A stretch of 64,000 bases of DNA from Shinella sp. SUS2 (GTDB taxonomy: Bacteria; Pseudomonadota; Alphaproteobacteria; Rhizobiales; Rhizobiaceae): NCBI RefSeq assembly GCF_001262505.1, contig NZ_KQ410733.1, forward strand, positions 124,001 through 188,000. The letters are read 5' to 3'. Shown here piece after piece: positions 1-8,615 of this stretch. The stretch's first letter is position 1; each line of letters begins with the position of its first letter. A model generated the notes under the pieces. The model was given only the letters and a program-made list of their open reading frames with translations, was not told the origin of the DNA and did not search any database. The translations under genes and the position numbers were made by a program.

Positions 1-355
1 GCTGGACGGCCTCCCACGCGATCCAGACCACCAGCAGAAGCAGTGTCGCGCCGTTGGCGAGGGCGGCGAGAACCCGCACGCGGTGGAACCCGTAGGTCCG
101 CTGCGCATCGACGGGCCAGCGTGCGACACGATAGGCGATCAAGGCCAGCAGGAGGGCTGCCGAATCCGAGACCATGTGTCCGGCGTCCGCGATCAGGGCG
201 AGTGACCCCGCAAGCCAGCCTCCGACGGCCTGCACGAGGGCGTAGCTGGCAGTGAGGATGAAGACGAGGCGGATCCGCCGCTCGTTCGATTGCGTCACCT
301 CGGTTGCATGATCGTGGTCGCCGTCCGAATGGGGATGCCCGGTATCACTGCTCAT
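1..355 (-). CDS. CDF-family cation efflux protein (N-terminal part)
   Basis: The reverse strand is open from an ATG at 355 to the window edge, so only the first 118 residues are visible and the C-terminus lies outside. A His/Asp-rich leader of about 20 residues (GHPHSDGDHDHATE) precedes a first membrane segment, and then comes ADAGHMVSDS, the metal-binding transmembrane motif of CzcD/ZitB-type cation diffusion facilitators (DxGHMxxD). A second hydrophobic segment begins near the cut. The family exchanges Zn2+, Co2+ or Cd2+ for protons at the inner membrane. The gene diverges from the PCuAC-like gene at 566. The family is secure, the metal is not. Confidence 0.85.
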   Translation of the reverse strand, partial: MSSDTGHPHSDGDHDHATEVTQSNERRIRLVFILTASYALVQAVGGWLAGSLALIADAGHMVSDSAALLLALIAYRVARWPVDAQRTYGFHRVRVLAALANGATLLLLVVWIAWEAVQ

Positions 356-565
356 GGTCTCGATATCCCCGTTCCCGTTCGTGACGGCATTGACGGAAAC
401 TGGCGCGGGTTCCGGCTGTCGTCAACCGTGCCATGAGTGGGCTGGTCAGAGGGCGTCGTGCAGCAAGGTGGTGTCCAAATGCCGCATATCGGCGCCGGCG
501 GCCGCCGCTATTGTGACGCGAAGCCGCCTATAACGGCTCGATGGTTGGAGCTGGAGACGCAAGAC

Positions 566-1087
566 ATGCGCTTGAAAATGGTGGCAGCAGGGGTTCTCGT
601 TTCCCTGTCGCCGACCCTCCCGGCCGATGCGGCGACCGGGCGGTTTCCCCATGAAAACCCGCCCGCAAGCCTGGTGGTCGAACACGCGGAACTCCTTGTT
701 GCCGACGCCGCGTCTGGTAGGGCGGAGGGGTTCCTGACGATCTGGAACGGAACGAGCGTAGAAAAGCGCCTCATCGGCGTCGCAAGCGAGGCGTTCCGGT
801 CCGTCGCGGTTCTTCCTTCGCCGGAAGGCATGGTGGCGGCTGAAGAGTTTGTCCCGATCCCTGCCCATGCGGAACTGCGCATGAAACCGACAGGCCTTCG
901 CCTTCTCCTCGCCGACCGGGTGACTGGAGAGGCGCCTCCGTCATACCGTCTCACGCTGACCTTCGAGGACGGCACGCGCCTCGCTGTCACGGCGGCGGTC
1001 GTCAGGGCGCAGGCCGAACTCACACGGCATCATCACGGACAGGCAGATCCCGGCCCTGGAAATGGCACGGCATCGGGCCCGGATTAG
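566..1087 (+). CDS. Exported PCuAC-like protein lacking the copper ligands
   Basis: The 173-residue product starts at ATG 566, preceded by GGAG at 553-556; an upstream in-frame ATG at 437 would prepend about 43 residues with no signal-peptide character. The N-terminus (MRLKMVAAGVLVSLSPTLPA) looks like a Sec signal. The body has the PCuAC (DUF461) fold pattern: an early strand ending in a WNG turn, a charged VEKRLIG segment, and PIPAHAELRMKPTGLRLLL, which aligns with the family's pages-then-'GxHxML' region. The usual His and Met copper ligands are replaced there by Arg and Leu, and the upstream HxxxM part is missing too. The tail carries an HHH cluster. A chaperone of copper delivery to cytochrome oxidase is the family role, but this member probably does not bind copper in the usual way. 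Confidence 0.6.
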   Translation: MRLKMVAAGVLVSLSPTLPADAATGRFPHENPPASLVVEHAELLVADAASGRAEGFLTIWNGTSVEKRLIGVASEAFRSVAVLPSPEGMVAAEEFVPIPAHAELRMKPTGLRLLLADRVTGEAPPSYRLTLTFEDGTRLAVTAAVVRAQAELTRHHHGQADPGPGNGTASGPD

Positions 1088-1216
1088 CGCGAGGGGTCAG
1101 TGCCCTGGGCCCTGACATCCTCGCATTTCAATCCGGGCTTGAATGCCGGATTTCTGCCGATCCCGGCTGCAGGCAGGCCCGGCGCGTGGATGTTACGTGC
1201 CGGTGCGAATGCACTT

Positions 1217-1954
1217 TTACCAGATGAAGTCGTACCGGGAGAGTTCGCCGAGCCGCGTGTCCTCGATGACGAGATGGTCGTCGCCTGCCTGGATGACGAC
1301 GTCGTTGCCGGATTGCTTGGCCGCGTCGCGGATATCGGCATAGCTGTCGAAGCTGTTGTAGTAGGAGACGTCGATGCGGTCGTCGCCGTTCTCGAAATCG
1401 GTGACGATGTCGCGGCCGCCGTTGAAGACGAAGATGTCGGCGCCCTCGCCCCCGGTCATCGTGTCGTTCCCGCTGCCGCCGTTGAGGACGTCATTGCCCT
1501 CATGGGCGATGATGCGGTCATTGCCGGCCTGGCCTAGGAGCTTGTCGTCCCCCTCGCCGCCGTAGAGCTTGTCGTTTCCGGCCCCGGCGCGGATCACGTC
1601 ATTGCCCTCGCCGCCACTAATATCGTCGTTGCCCTTGCCGGCAACGGCGTGGTCGTTGCCTTCGGCCAGGCTCAGCCAGTTGTTGCCGTTGCCGGCGTGC
1701 AGGACATCGTCGCCCTCGCCGCCCCACAGCTTGTCATTGCCGTTCCCCGAAACGATCCGGTCGTTGCCCGCCCCACCGCGGACCTGGTTGTGGCCGCCGC
1801 CTGCGTCGATGCGGTCGTTGCCTTCCTCGCCATAGAGAAAATCGTCGCCGCCATAACCGTAGAGTGCGTCGTCGCCCGAACGGCCGTAGAGATAATCCTG
1901 CTGGCTCGTGCCAAACATCCGGTTGTCATCGTCGTTTCCACGTTTCGTGACCAT
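1217..1954 (-). CDS. Secreted RTX calcium-binding repeat protein
   Basis: The 245-residue acidic protein is almost entirely a parallel beta-roll. From about residue 13 to 175 I count some 18 tandem nonapeptides of the GGxGxDxUx type (for example GGEGNDVIR and GGEGDDKLL), each pair of which binds Ca2+ between turns. The last 70 residues (GADIFVFNGG, then VTDFENGDDRIDV) resemble the serralysin C-terminal domain used as a type I secretion signal. It has no signal peptide and no enzymatic domain. ATG 1954 has AGGAG eight bases upstream. No HlyB/HlyD/TolC genes lie nearby, so secretion would use a transporter encoded elsewhere. A calcium-dependent surface or exopolysaccharide-associated role is plausible but unproven. 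Confidence 0.85.
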   Translation of the reverse strand: MVTKRGNDDDNRMFGTSQQDYLYGRSGDDALYGYGGDDFLYGEEGNDRIDAGGGHNQVRGGAGNDRIVSGNGNDKLWGGEGDDVLHAGNGNNWLSLAEGNDHAVAGKGNDDISGGEGNDVIRAGAGNDKLYGGEGDDKLLGQAGNDRIIAHEGNDVLNGGSGNDTMTGGEGADIFVFNGGRDIVTDFENGDDRIDVSYYNSFDSYADIRDAAKQSGNDVVIQAGDDHLVIEDTRLGELSRYDFIW

Positions 1955-2264
1955 CTCGAAGCTCCTTTATACGCAGGCACGATTGCCCTGTTGCGGTGGA
2001 GTAACGAGGGACGTGGCGGCTTATTCCATGGAGATTCATTTTTTTGATTGTCGCGTTGGCGTATCAGGACGGGTGTAGACTTTGGCCACCGGCCGGCAGG
2101 CGCCGGTAGACTGCTCCGGCCGCGCCGGAATGAAGGCAAACCGGCCTATCGGCCCGCTTCGATCCGGCACTCGCTGCTTTCCGATTTAATGCCGATTGTC
2201 GCTGCGAAGCAGTGGAACCTGTCATTGGTCGCTGCGGGTGAAGTATGGCGCTACAGGTAGGCAT
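1955..2264. other. Intergenic region between RTX gene and oxyR
   Basis: This 310-base stretch separates two divergently transcribed genes and should hold both promoters. I see GC-rich inverted segments around 2088-2140 (GCCGGCAGGCGCCGG and nearby) and an oxyR ribosome site (AGGTAGG) just before 2265. I see no coding potential, RNA gene or convincing operator. Confidence 0.4.
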
Positions 2265-3161
2265 ATGAATTTCTCGGGAATCTCCCTTCGCGACCTCGAA
2301 TATATCGTGTCGATCGCCGATCGCGGCAGTTTCGGGAAGGCCGCCGTGCAGTGCGGGGTCTCACAGCCCGCGCTGTCCTCGCAGGTCCGGAAAGTCGAGA
2401 GTTTCGTCGGGATCAACATTTTCGAGCGCACGACAAGGCGCATCCTCATCACGTCACCGGGGCAGGATTTCATCCGGCAGGCGCGCCGGGTGCTGGAGGA
2501 AGCATCGATCCTGACGAACATGGCGGTTCGTTCGGAGCAACCATTCGGGCACGAACTCAAGCTGGCAGCCATTTCGACACTCGGCCCCTATCTGTTTCCG
2601 CGCATCATCGGGGCGCTCCGGCAGGCATATCCCGATACCATCCTTCTTCTCAGCGAGGGATTGACCAAGGACCTCACGGAAATGCTGCTGGCCGGGGAGC
2701 TCGACGCCGTGCTCCTCTCCCTCCCGGTCGCCGGCGCGCTCGAGCATACCGATATCTTCACCGAGCCGTTCTATCTGGCCTGCCCGAACGGACACCCCGC
2801 CGGACATGCGGACGGGCCGGGTTGGGAGGATCTGGGTGCGGGAGAACGGCTCGTCCTCAGCGAAGGGCACTGTCTGCGGGATCAGGCGCTCGACACCTGT
2901 TCCTTCATTGATCCCGGAAGACGACAGGCAACGAGCATCGAAACGTTGAAATACATGGTCGCCGCCGGCGAAGGATGCACGCTGTTGCCGGCGCTCTCCC
3001 TGAGCAGGACGGCCCCCGTCACCTGGCGGGCGATGCGTGGCACCGCCTATTCCCGTCGGGTCGCACTCGTATGGCGGCAGACTGATCCGCGGAAAACGGA
3101 GTTTTTGAGCCTCGGACAAACCATCGCAGCGATCGCGAAGGAGGCGGAAGGCGCAGCCTGA
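2265..3161 (+). CDS. oxyR: OxyR-type LysR hydrogen peroxide sensor
   Basis: A 298-residue LysR protein. The N-terminal winged helix (LRDLEYIVSIADRGSFGKAA, then VSQPALSSQVRKVE) is followed by the effector domain. Two cysteines, Cys203 and Cys212, sit in GHCLRDQALDTC, with the same flanking sequence and nine-residue spacing as redox-active Cys199 and Cys208 of E. coli OxyR. This identifies it as OxyR rather than a generic LysR. In the family, peroxide drives the disulfide and activates catalase and other defences. The start at 2265 is chosen because the helix-turn-helix begins directly after it and AGGTAGG precedes it; an upstream ATG at 2196 adds an unrelated leader. It converges on katA, its expected target. 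Confidence 0.92.
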   Translation: MNFSGISLRDLEYIVSIADRGSFGKAAVQCGVSQPALSSQVRKVESFVGINIFERTTRRILITSPGQDFIRQARRVLEEASILTNMAVRSEQPFGHELKLAAISTLGPYLFPRIIGALRQAYPDTILLLSEGLTKDLTEMLLAGELDAVLLSLPVAGALEHTDIFTEPFYLACPNGHPAGHADGPGWEDLGAGERLVLSEGHCLRDQALDTCSFIDPGRRQATSIETLKYMVAAGEGCTLLPALSLSRTAPVTWRAMRGTAYSRRVALVWRQTDPRKTEFLSLGQTIAAIAKEAEGAA

Positions 3162-3216
3162 ATGGCGAGGCATCCCGCAAGCCTTCCACTTGGGAAGGGC
3201 GTGGGCTCACATGGCA

Positions 3217-3248
3217 GGCCGGGCTCACCTTCATGGGCGTGCCCGGCC
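3217..3248. terminator. Candidate terminator between convergent oxyR and katA
   Basis: GGCCGGGC at 3217-3224 pairs perfectly with GCCCGGCC at 3241-3248 across a 16-base loop. It lies between two convergent genes, where a bidirectional terminator is expected. There is no clear T-tract and the loop is long, so confidence is modest. Confidence 0.35.
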
Positions 3249-3260
3249 CTGTCGAATGCA

Positions 3261-4700
3261 TCAGGCGCGGGACTGTGTCGTGATTGCGGCCGCCACGCCG
3301 GCGCCATAGGCCGGATCCGCCTTGCTGCAGTTGTCGATGTGGCGCTGGATCACGGCCGTGGATGCGCCGTTGATGGCACGCGCCGTATTCTCGAAGAGAA
3401 CGGTCTGCTGCTCCGCCGACATTTTCCGGAAAAGGTTGCCGGGCTGCGAATAATAGTCGGTGTCTTCCCGATGGTTCCAACGCCAGGCGGCGTCGTGCAG
3501 CTTGAGCGGCGGTTCGGAGAAATCGGGCTGCTGCTGCCACGCGCCATGGCTGTTCGGCTCGTAGGAAAGGCGCCGTCCGCCATTTCCGTCGACGCGCATC
3601 GCACCGTCACGGTGGTAGCTGCTGAAGGGGCACTGCGGCGCGTTGACGGGAATCTGGGAATAGTTGACGCCGAGCCGGTAACGCTGCGTGTCTCCATAGG
3701 AGAACAGACGGCCCTGAAGAAGCCGATCCGGCGAGAAGCCTATGCCGGGTACGATCGTGCTTGGGCTGAAGGCCGCCTGTTCGACTTCGGCGAAGAAATT
3801 CTCCGGGTTGCGGTTGAGCTCCATGACGCCGACTTCGATGAGCGGATAGTCCGCCTTCGGCCAGACCTTTGTCGGATCGAACGGATTGATGGCGCACGCA
3901 TTGGCTTCATCCTCCGTCATGATCTGGATGTAGAGCGACCAGCGCGGAAAGTCGCCGTTTTCGATACTGTCGAAGAGATCGCGCTGGCTGCTTTCGCGGT
4001 CGCGGCCGATCAGGTTGGCGGCCTCTGCATCGGTCAGGTTCTGGATGCCCTGCTGCGTGCGGAAATGGAACTTGACCCAGTGGCGCTCCTGATGGGCGTT
4101 GATGAAGCTGAACGTATGGGTTCCAAACCCGTGCATGTGCCGCCAGCTCTTCGGAATCCCCCGGTCGCTCATGATGATCGTGACCTGATGCAGCGCCTCC
4201 GGCAGGAGCGTCCAGTAATCCCAGTTGTTTTCCGCACTGCGCATGCCCGTGCGCGGGTCGCGTTTGACCGCATGGTTCAGGTCTGGGAACTTGAGCGGAT
4301 CGTGCATGAAGAACACGGGCGTGTTGTTGCCCACCAGATCCCAGTTTCCTTCCTCCGTGTAGAATTTCAGGGCAAAGCCGCGGATATCCCGCTCGGCATC
4401 TGCGGCGCCGCGCTCGCCGGCAACCGTCGAGAAGCGTGCGAACATCGGCGTCGTCTTGCCGATCTGCGAGAACAGCTTTGCGCGGGTGTATTTCGAGATG
4501 TCCTTCGTGACAGTGAAGGTGCCGAAAGCGCCGGCCCCCTTGGCATGCATGCGACGCTCGGGAATCACCTCCCGGTCGAAATGTGCGAGCTTCTCCAGGA
4601 ACCAGACATCCTGTAGAAGCTGCGGCCCGCGAGGGCCTGCCGTAAGGATGTTGTTGTCGTCGGCAACCGGAGCGCCGAACGACGTTGTCAGCTTTGACAT
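3261..4700 (-). CDS. katA: Small-subunit haem catalase KatA
   Basis: A 479-residue clade 3 type catalase that dismutates H2O2 to water and oxygen in the cytoplasm. The distal haem histidine is His52 in [12 protein letters not shown], the active-site Asn lies in VGNNTPVFF, and the proximal haem-ligand Tyr lies in [14 protein letters not shown]. Length fits the small-subunit class, without the flavodoxin-like extension of large catalases. ATG 4700 is preferred over the in-frame GTG at 4709 because GGAAGG sits eight bases before it. No signal peptide is present. The convergent oxyR gene next door suggests peroxide-dependent induction, though I could not identify a clear OxyR site in the 4701-4996 upstream region. 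Confidence 0.97.
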   Translation of the reverse strand: MSKLTTSFGAPVADDNNILTAGPRGPQLLQDVWFLEKLAHFDREVIPERRMHAKGAGAFGTFTVTKDISKYTRAKLFSQIGKTTPMFARFSTVAGERGAADAERDIRGFALKFYTEEGNWDLVGNNTPVFFMHDPLKFPDLNHAVKRDPRTGMRSAENNWDYWTLLPEALHQVTIIMSDRGIPKSWRHMHGFGTHTFSFINAHQERHWVKFHFRTQQGIQNLTDAEAANLIGRDRESSQRDLFDSIENGDFPRWSLYIQIMTEDEANACAINPFDPTKVWPKADYPLIEVGVMELNRNPENFFAEVEQAAFSPSTIVPGIGFSPDRLLQGRLFSYGDTQRYRLGVNYSQIPVNAPQCPFSSYHRDGAMRVDGNGGRRLSYEPNSHGAWQQQPDFSEPPLKLHDAAWRWNHREDTDYYSQPGNLFRKMSAEQQTVLFENTARAINGASTAVIQRHIDNCSKADPAYGAGVAAAITTQSRA

Positions 4701-4996
4701 GTGTTTCACCTTCCAAAAATTGGGTTTTGGTCGGCCGACCGGGTAGGATTACTAGAGCCGTCGAGGAGAAACTAAAAAGACATTCTGCTTACCGGATATA
4801 TAGGCTGAAGTTATGAATGTGTTTGCTGGGCCCTGTTCTGGTGTATTTGCCAGGCACACTGTCGATTGTTCGGCCGCATTGTAGGAAAGCGATGGAAAGC
4901 TTCACCAATTTCTGCCTTGTTGTCCGTACCGGCTTGCTGGAGACCATGGGCAACGCCTAAGTTCCGTCCTGAGCGCAGCAAGAGTAGATAGGCCGA
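4701..4996. other. Divergent promoter region of katA and the MocR gene
   Basis: A 296-base non-coding stretch with an AT-rich section near 4740-4830 (for example ATATATAGG at about 4796), which is where I would expect the katA promoter and OxyR contact sites. I could not align a convincing four-part OxyR site by eye. No ORF or RNA gene is apparent. Confidence 0.35.
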
Positions 4997-6439
4997 ATGG
5001 GAAAAGGAACGGTGCTTGCCATCGAGGTCAAACCGGAGGGCCGCGAGCCGGTGTTCCTGGCTTTGGTGCGGACGATCATCAACGAGATCGAGCGTGGCCG
5101 GCTGAAGCCCGGGGCGCCCCTGCCGGGAACGCGCGCGCTTTCAAAGAACCTGAAGCTCAATCGCAACACCGTCGATGCTGCCTATCATGAACTGGCCATG
5201 CAGGGCTGGCTGGTAACGGAGCCTTCCCGCGGGACATTCGTGGCGATGGATCTGCCCGACATGGCGATGCCGCCGCGCGCCTCCCCGCCGCAGGGTGTTG
5301 TTACCGGGCTGGCCCGGCCGGCCGCTCCCGGCATCCTCCGCCTGTCCGACGGCTATCCCGACGTCCGCCTCGTCCCCACGACGGCCTTTGGGCAGGCGAT
5401 CCGCCGCGCGCTCAACAGCGCCGCCTTCGTTTCCGGTAGCGCCTATGGCGATCCACGGGGCAATGCGGCCTTGCGGGATGCCCTTTCGCACTACCTGCGT
5501 GACGAGCGCGGGCTGACGGCGGCAGCAGCCGATATCATGGTGACGCGGGGCAGCCAGATGGGCTTGTTTCTTGCTGCTTCCGCTGTCGCGGAGCCCGGCA
5601 TTGCTATTGCGGTGGAGAGCCCCGGCTATCCTCTCGCCTGGGCCGCTTTCCGGGCCGCCGGTGCGGATGTCGTCGGCGTTCCGGTCGATGCGCATGGCAT
5701 AGACGTCAATCTCCTGGAGACGCTGGCACAGACGAATGCCAGCCTCCGCGCCGTCTACGTCACGCCGCATCATCAATATCCGACGACGGCAACGCTGGGT
5801 GCGGCGCGGCGGATGCGGCTGATGGACGTTGCCCGGCGGTATGGCCTGCTTATCATCGAGGACGACTACGACAACGAATACCGTTTCGACGGGCGGCCGA
5901 TCCTGCCGCTGGCCGCAAGAACCGATGAAGACCTGCCCATCATCTATCTCGGCTCGTTGTCGAAGCTGCTGGCCCCCGGCATTCGCCTCGGCTATGCGGT
6001 CGCCCCGCCGCAGATCCTGCTGCGCATGGCGGACAGGCGGGAAGCCCTGGATCGGCAGGGCGACTGGCCGCTGGAGCATGCGCTTGCCGACCTTCTGGCA
6101 GACGGAACGATCAAGCGGCATGCCCGCAAGGCCCGGCGGATTTATCACGCCCGGCGGGACCAGATGGCCCGAATGCTCGAAGAGCGGTTTTCCGATGACG
6201 GAGAGTTCACGCTGCCTGCCGGCGGGCTTGCGATCTGGTGGCGGCTCCGGCGCGGCCTCAGCGCCGAGACCTGGGCTGCCAACGCCGCCAGGCTGGGTCT
6301 TTCCGTCATGCCCGGCCTTCAGTTCGTGCTGGATACGGCCAATCCCGCGGAAGCGTTCCGGCTTGGTTTTGCCAGTCTCGACAATCGGGAAATGCTCCGT
6401 GCCATGGACATTCTTTCGCGTGCGAAACCCGTTGGATGA
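4997..6439 (+). CDS. MocR/PdxR-type GntR regulator with aminotransferase domain
   Basis: A 480-residue fusion typical of MocR regulators. Residues 15-85 form a GntR winged helix (PVFLALVRTIINEIERG, then LPGTRALSKNLKLNRNTVDA). The remainder is a fold type I aminotransferase domain that binds PLP and acts as the ligand sensor; Lys323 in YLGSLSKLLAPGIRLGY is the Schiff-base lysine, and the DDYDNEYR segment contains the PLP-contact Asp. The family senses PLP, GABA, taurine or related amines. No pdxST or gabT lies next door; the following gene is psd, about 245 bases downstream, so the target is unknown. ATG 4997 has no strong ribosome site. Confidence 0.85.
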   Translation: MGKGTVLAIEVKPEGREPVFLALVRTIINEIERGRLKPGAPLPGTRALSKNLKLNRNTVDAAYHELAMQGWLVTEPSRGTFVAMDLPDMAMPPRASPPQGVVTGLARPAAPGILRLSDGYPDVRLVPTTAFGQAIRRALNSAAFVSGSAYGDPRGNAALRDALSHYLRDERGLTAAAADIMVTRGSQMGLFLAASAVAEPGIAIAVESPGYPLAWAAFRAAGADVVGVPVDAHGIDVNLLETLAQTNASLRAVYVTPHHQYPTTATLGAARRMRLMDVARRYGLLIIEDDYDNEYRFDGRPILPLAARTDEDLPIIYLGSLSKLLAPGIRLGYAVAPPQILLRMADRREALDRQGDWPLEHALADLLADGTIKRHARKARRIYHARRDQMARMLEERFSDDGEFTLPAGGLAIWWRLRRGLSAETWAANAARLGLSVMPGLQFVLDTANPAEAFRLGFASLDNREMLRAMDILSRAKPVG

Positions 6440-6685
6440 ACGGCATAGCCGGTCCCTGCCCGTCATTCGACCGGCCTAGCGGACTTCTCCAATCCGTCCC
6501 TGCCTGCCTGGCCGCCCGATGAATAGAGCCATCCGCATGTGATGGAGTCTTCGAATGTCAGCTTTTCTCAAGATGGCGTGCCTTGTTGCGGGTCGTGGTG
6601 GCAGGCGGGCGGAGCCGGTGCCGGGTGCAGTGCCCGATCGCTTTGATGATCGCGAAGCCTCGGGCATGGCCGCAGGAACATGCGC

Positions 6686-7384
6686 ATGAATATCGCCCTG
6701 TCGATCCGCAACGGCCTCGTGCCCATTCATCGCGCCGGGCGCCCGTTCATTGTGGCAGGGGTCCTTGCCACTGTTGCCGCAAGCTTTCTCTGGACGCCCC
6801 TGGCATGGAGCGCCGGCCTGGTTACGCTCTGGGTCTGCTACTTCTTCCGCGATCCGGAGAGAACGACACCTGTAGAGGACGGGATCGTCGTGTCACCGGC
6901 GGACGGGCGGATCAGCATGATCGCCGAAGTCCTCCCGCCGCCGGAGCTTGATCTCCCGAGGGTGCCGATGCTGCGGGTCTCCGTCTTCATGAGCATCTTT
7001 GACTGCCATGTGAACCGCATGCCCGTCGAGGGGCGTATCCGTTGGATCGCCTATACGCCCGGAAAATTCTTCAATGCCGATCTCGACAAGGCCAGCCAAT
7101 ACAACGAACGCAATGCCATTGCGATCGAGACGCCCTACGGCGCTGTCGCGGTGGTGCAGATCGCGGGCCTGATCGCCCGGCGCATCGTTCACTGGGCCGC
7201 ACCCGGAGACACGGTGGAGGTCGGCCAGCGTTTCGGCCTCATCCGCTTCGGCTCCCGCCTCGACGTCTATCTCCCCGCGGATGCGATCCTCCTCGTCACC
7301 GTCGGCCAGACGGCCGTCGTGGGGGAAACCGTGCTCGGCAAGTTGCGGGGCGTGCCTCCTGAAAGAGGGTACAGAACCGGCTGA
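6686..7384 (+). CDS. psd: Phosphatidylserine decarboxylase proenzyme, short form
   Basis: A 232-residue member of the short archaeal/rhizobial-type Psd family, which makes phosphatidylethanolamine from phosphatidylserine at the inner membrane. Visible landmarks are the N-terminal hydrophobic pair (residues 20-55), YFFRDPERTTP, SPADGRIS, FDCHVNR and GLIRFGSRLDV. In the last motif self-cleavage before Ser would leave the pyruvoyl group on the small alpha chain. AGGA at 6674-6677 is too close to the ATG at 6680 but well spaced for ATG 6686, which also gives the family's usual N-terminus. No pssA follows, unlike the common rhizobial psd-pssA pair, so this may be a second copy. Confidence 0.92.
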   Translation: MNIALSIRNGLVPIHRAGRPFIVAGVLATVAASFLWTPLAWSAGLVTLWVCYFFRDPERTTPVEDGIVVSPADGRISMIAEVLPPPELDLPRVPMLRVSVFMSIFDCHVNRMPVEGRIRWIAYTPGKFFNADLDKASQYNERNAIAIETPYGAVAVVQIAGLIARRIVHWAAPGDTVEVGQRFGLIRFGSRLDVYLPADAILLVTVGQTAVVGETVLGKLRGVPPERGYRTG

Positions 7385-7454
7385 CCGGCCAAGTCGTTCG
7401 AAAAGGGGACCGGCATGTTCGCCCAGTCCCCTTCCCGGTGTTTGGAGCGCGCTT

Positions 7455-8159
7455 TCAGCCTGTCGTACCTTGAAGCCATTCGGTGCACATCTTTCGTGCG
7501 GCTTCGCGCAGCGCCGGGCCACAGCGTCGGGCATCCTCCCGCAAGACACGGGGATCTATGCCTGCTGCCGCAAGTTCAGCGGCATGGCCGATCAACCAGC
7601 GCTCAATACCGGCGCAGGCATCGACCTCGGGGTGAAACTGCAGTCCAAGGATGTTCGGCCCGACGGCGAAGCCCTGGGTGGCGCAAAGTGCGGTCGTAGC
7701 TAGGCTTGTCGCACCCTGCGGGATCTCGAAGGCGTCTCCGTGCCAATGCAGCACGGGAATGCCTTCCAGATGCCGAAGCGGGCCGAGCCGCCCGTCCTCG
7801 GTGACCGCAAGGGGGGAAAAGCCGATCTCCTTGTGCCCCATCGGGGCCACTCTCGCCCCGAGCGCCGCTGCGATCTGCTGGGCGCCCAGGCAGATACCCA
7901 GCGTCGGACGCCGGGCGGCAAGGCGCGTTTCGAGAAGTTGCCGCTCTTCCTCGAGGAAAGGATAGGCCCTGGCTTCATAAACGCCGACCGGCCCTCCCAG
8001 AATGACCAACAGGTCCGGGACTGCGGGATCCACGGTCCACAGCTCGTTCATGCCGAGGTCGTAGTAGTAGATGCGGTACCCCGCCGCCGTCAGCACGGCC
8101 TCGAATGTACCCAGATCCTCGAAATGGACGTGGCGGATGACGACTGCCGTCTTCAGCAT
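7455..8159 (-). CDS. Class I glutamine amidotransferase-like protein
   Basis: A 234-residue stand-alone class I amidotransferase domain. The nucleophile is Cys90 in LGICLGAQ, and the catalytic His and Glu lie in LGLQFHPEVD. LVILGGPVGVYE is the oxyanion-strand motif typical of GuaA-like hydrolases. Such free-standing proteins hydrolyse glutamine or gamma-glutamyl compounds, but the substrate cannot be inferred from sequence. GGGAG lies eight bases before ATG 8159. It starts only 28 bases after the thioredoxin-like gene ends on the same strand, so the two are probably co-transcribed, which hints at a redox or glutathione-linked substrate. Confidence 0.85.
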   Translation of the reverse strand: MLKTAVVIRHVHFEDLGTFEAVLTAAGYRIYYYDLGMNELWTVDPAVPDLLVILGGPVGVYEARAYPFLEEERQLLETRLAARRPTLGICLGAQQIAAALGARVAPMGHKEIGFSPLAVTEDGRLGPLRHLEGIPVLHWHGDAFEIPQGATSLATTALCATQGFAVGPNILGLQFHPEVDACAGIERWLIGHAAELAAAGIDPRVLREDARRCGPALREAARKMCTEWLQGTTG

Positions 8160-8187
8160 GGATGGCGCTCCCTCGATGTCCAGAACA

Positions 8188-8424
8188 TCAGCCCAGTACG
8201 GACAGGTCTGCGCCGTGGTTGATGTGATAGACGGCGTCCCCTATCACGAGGGCGGGGACCGACTTGACGCCTGCATTCCGGGCTTCCGCAACGCGCTCGC
8301 TCGCCAGGCCCAGATGAACGGTTTCGACGGAGTACCGGGCGGGGTCGAGCGCACCGACGAAGCGCTGCTCCGCATCGACACAAACCGTGCAGCCCGCGTG
8401 ATAGAATACTGCCTTCTCTGCCAT
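8188..8424 (-). CDS. Small thioredoxin/glutaredoxin-like protein
   Basis: A 78-residue thioredoxin-fold domain with the active-site dithiol Cys12-Thr-Val-Cys15 in FYHAGCTVCVDAE and the cis-proline loop KSVPALVI around residue 57. It lacks a signal peptide, so it should act in the cytoplasm. GGAG before ATG 8424 is well placed. It is the first gene of a probable two-gene operon with the amidotransferase. The family resembles small glutaredoxin-like redox proteins; partner and substrate are unknown. Confidence 0.8.
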   Translation of the reverse strand: MAEKAVFYHAGCTVCVDAEQRFVGALDPARYSVETVHLGLASERVAEARNAGVKSVPALVIGDAVYHINHGADLSVLG

Positions 8425-8615
8425 GATCGTTCTCCTTTCAATGACACAGCGTGTGCTGTGTTGACGCTGTCAAAAGAAGGAAAACGGGGCCGTTGTTACA
8501 GGGCCGGATTTCTCACGCGGACTGGGCCGGCTGGAGACCGTCGCGCCGGCGCCGCACGCAGCCGTTGACCGACAATTCGAGCGATTGCTTCCGGGTTCGG
8601 TCCAAAGCCCTGCAG

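Noticed and set aside
1569..1835. Repeat-rich forward frames opposite the RTX gene, and the repeats as a CRISPR or tandem DNA repeat
   Set aside because: The periodicity is 27 bases and diverged, as expected from nonapeptide coding repeats on the reverse strand; there are no conserved repeats with unique spacers.
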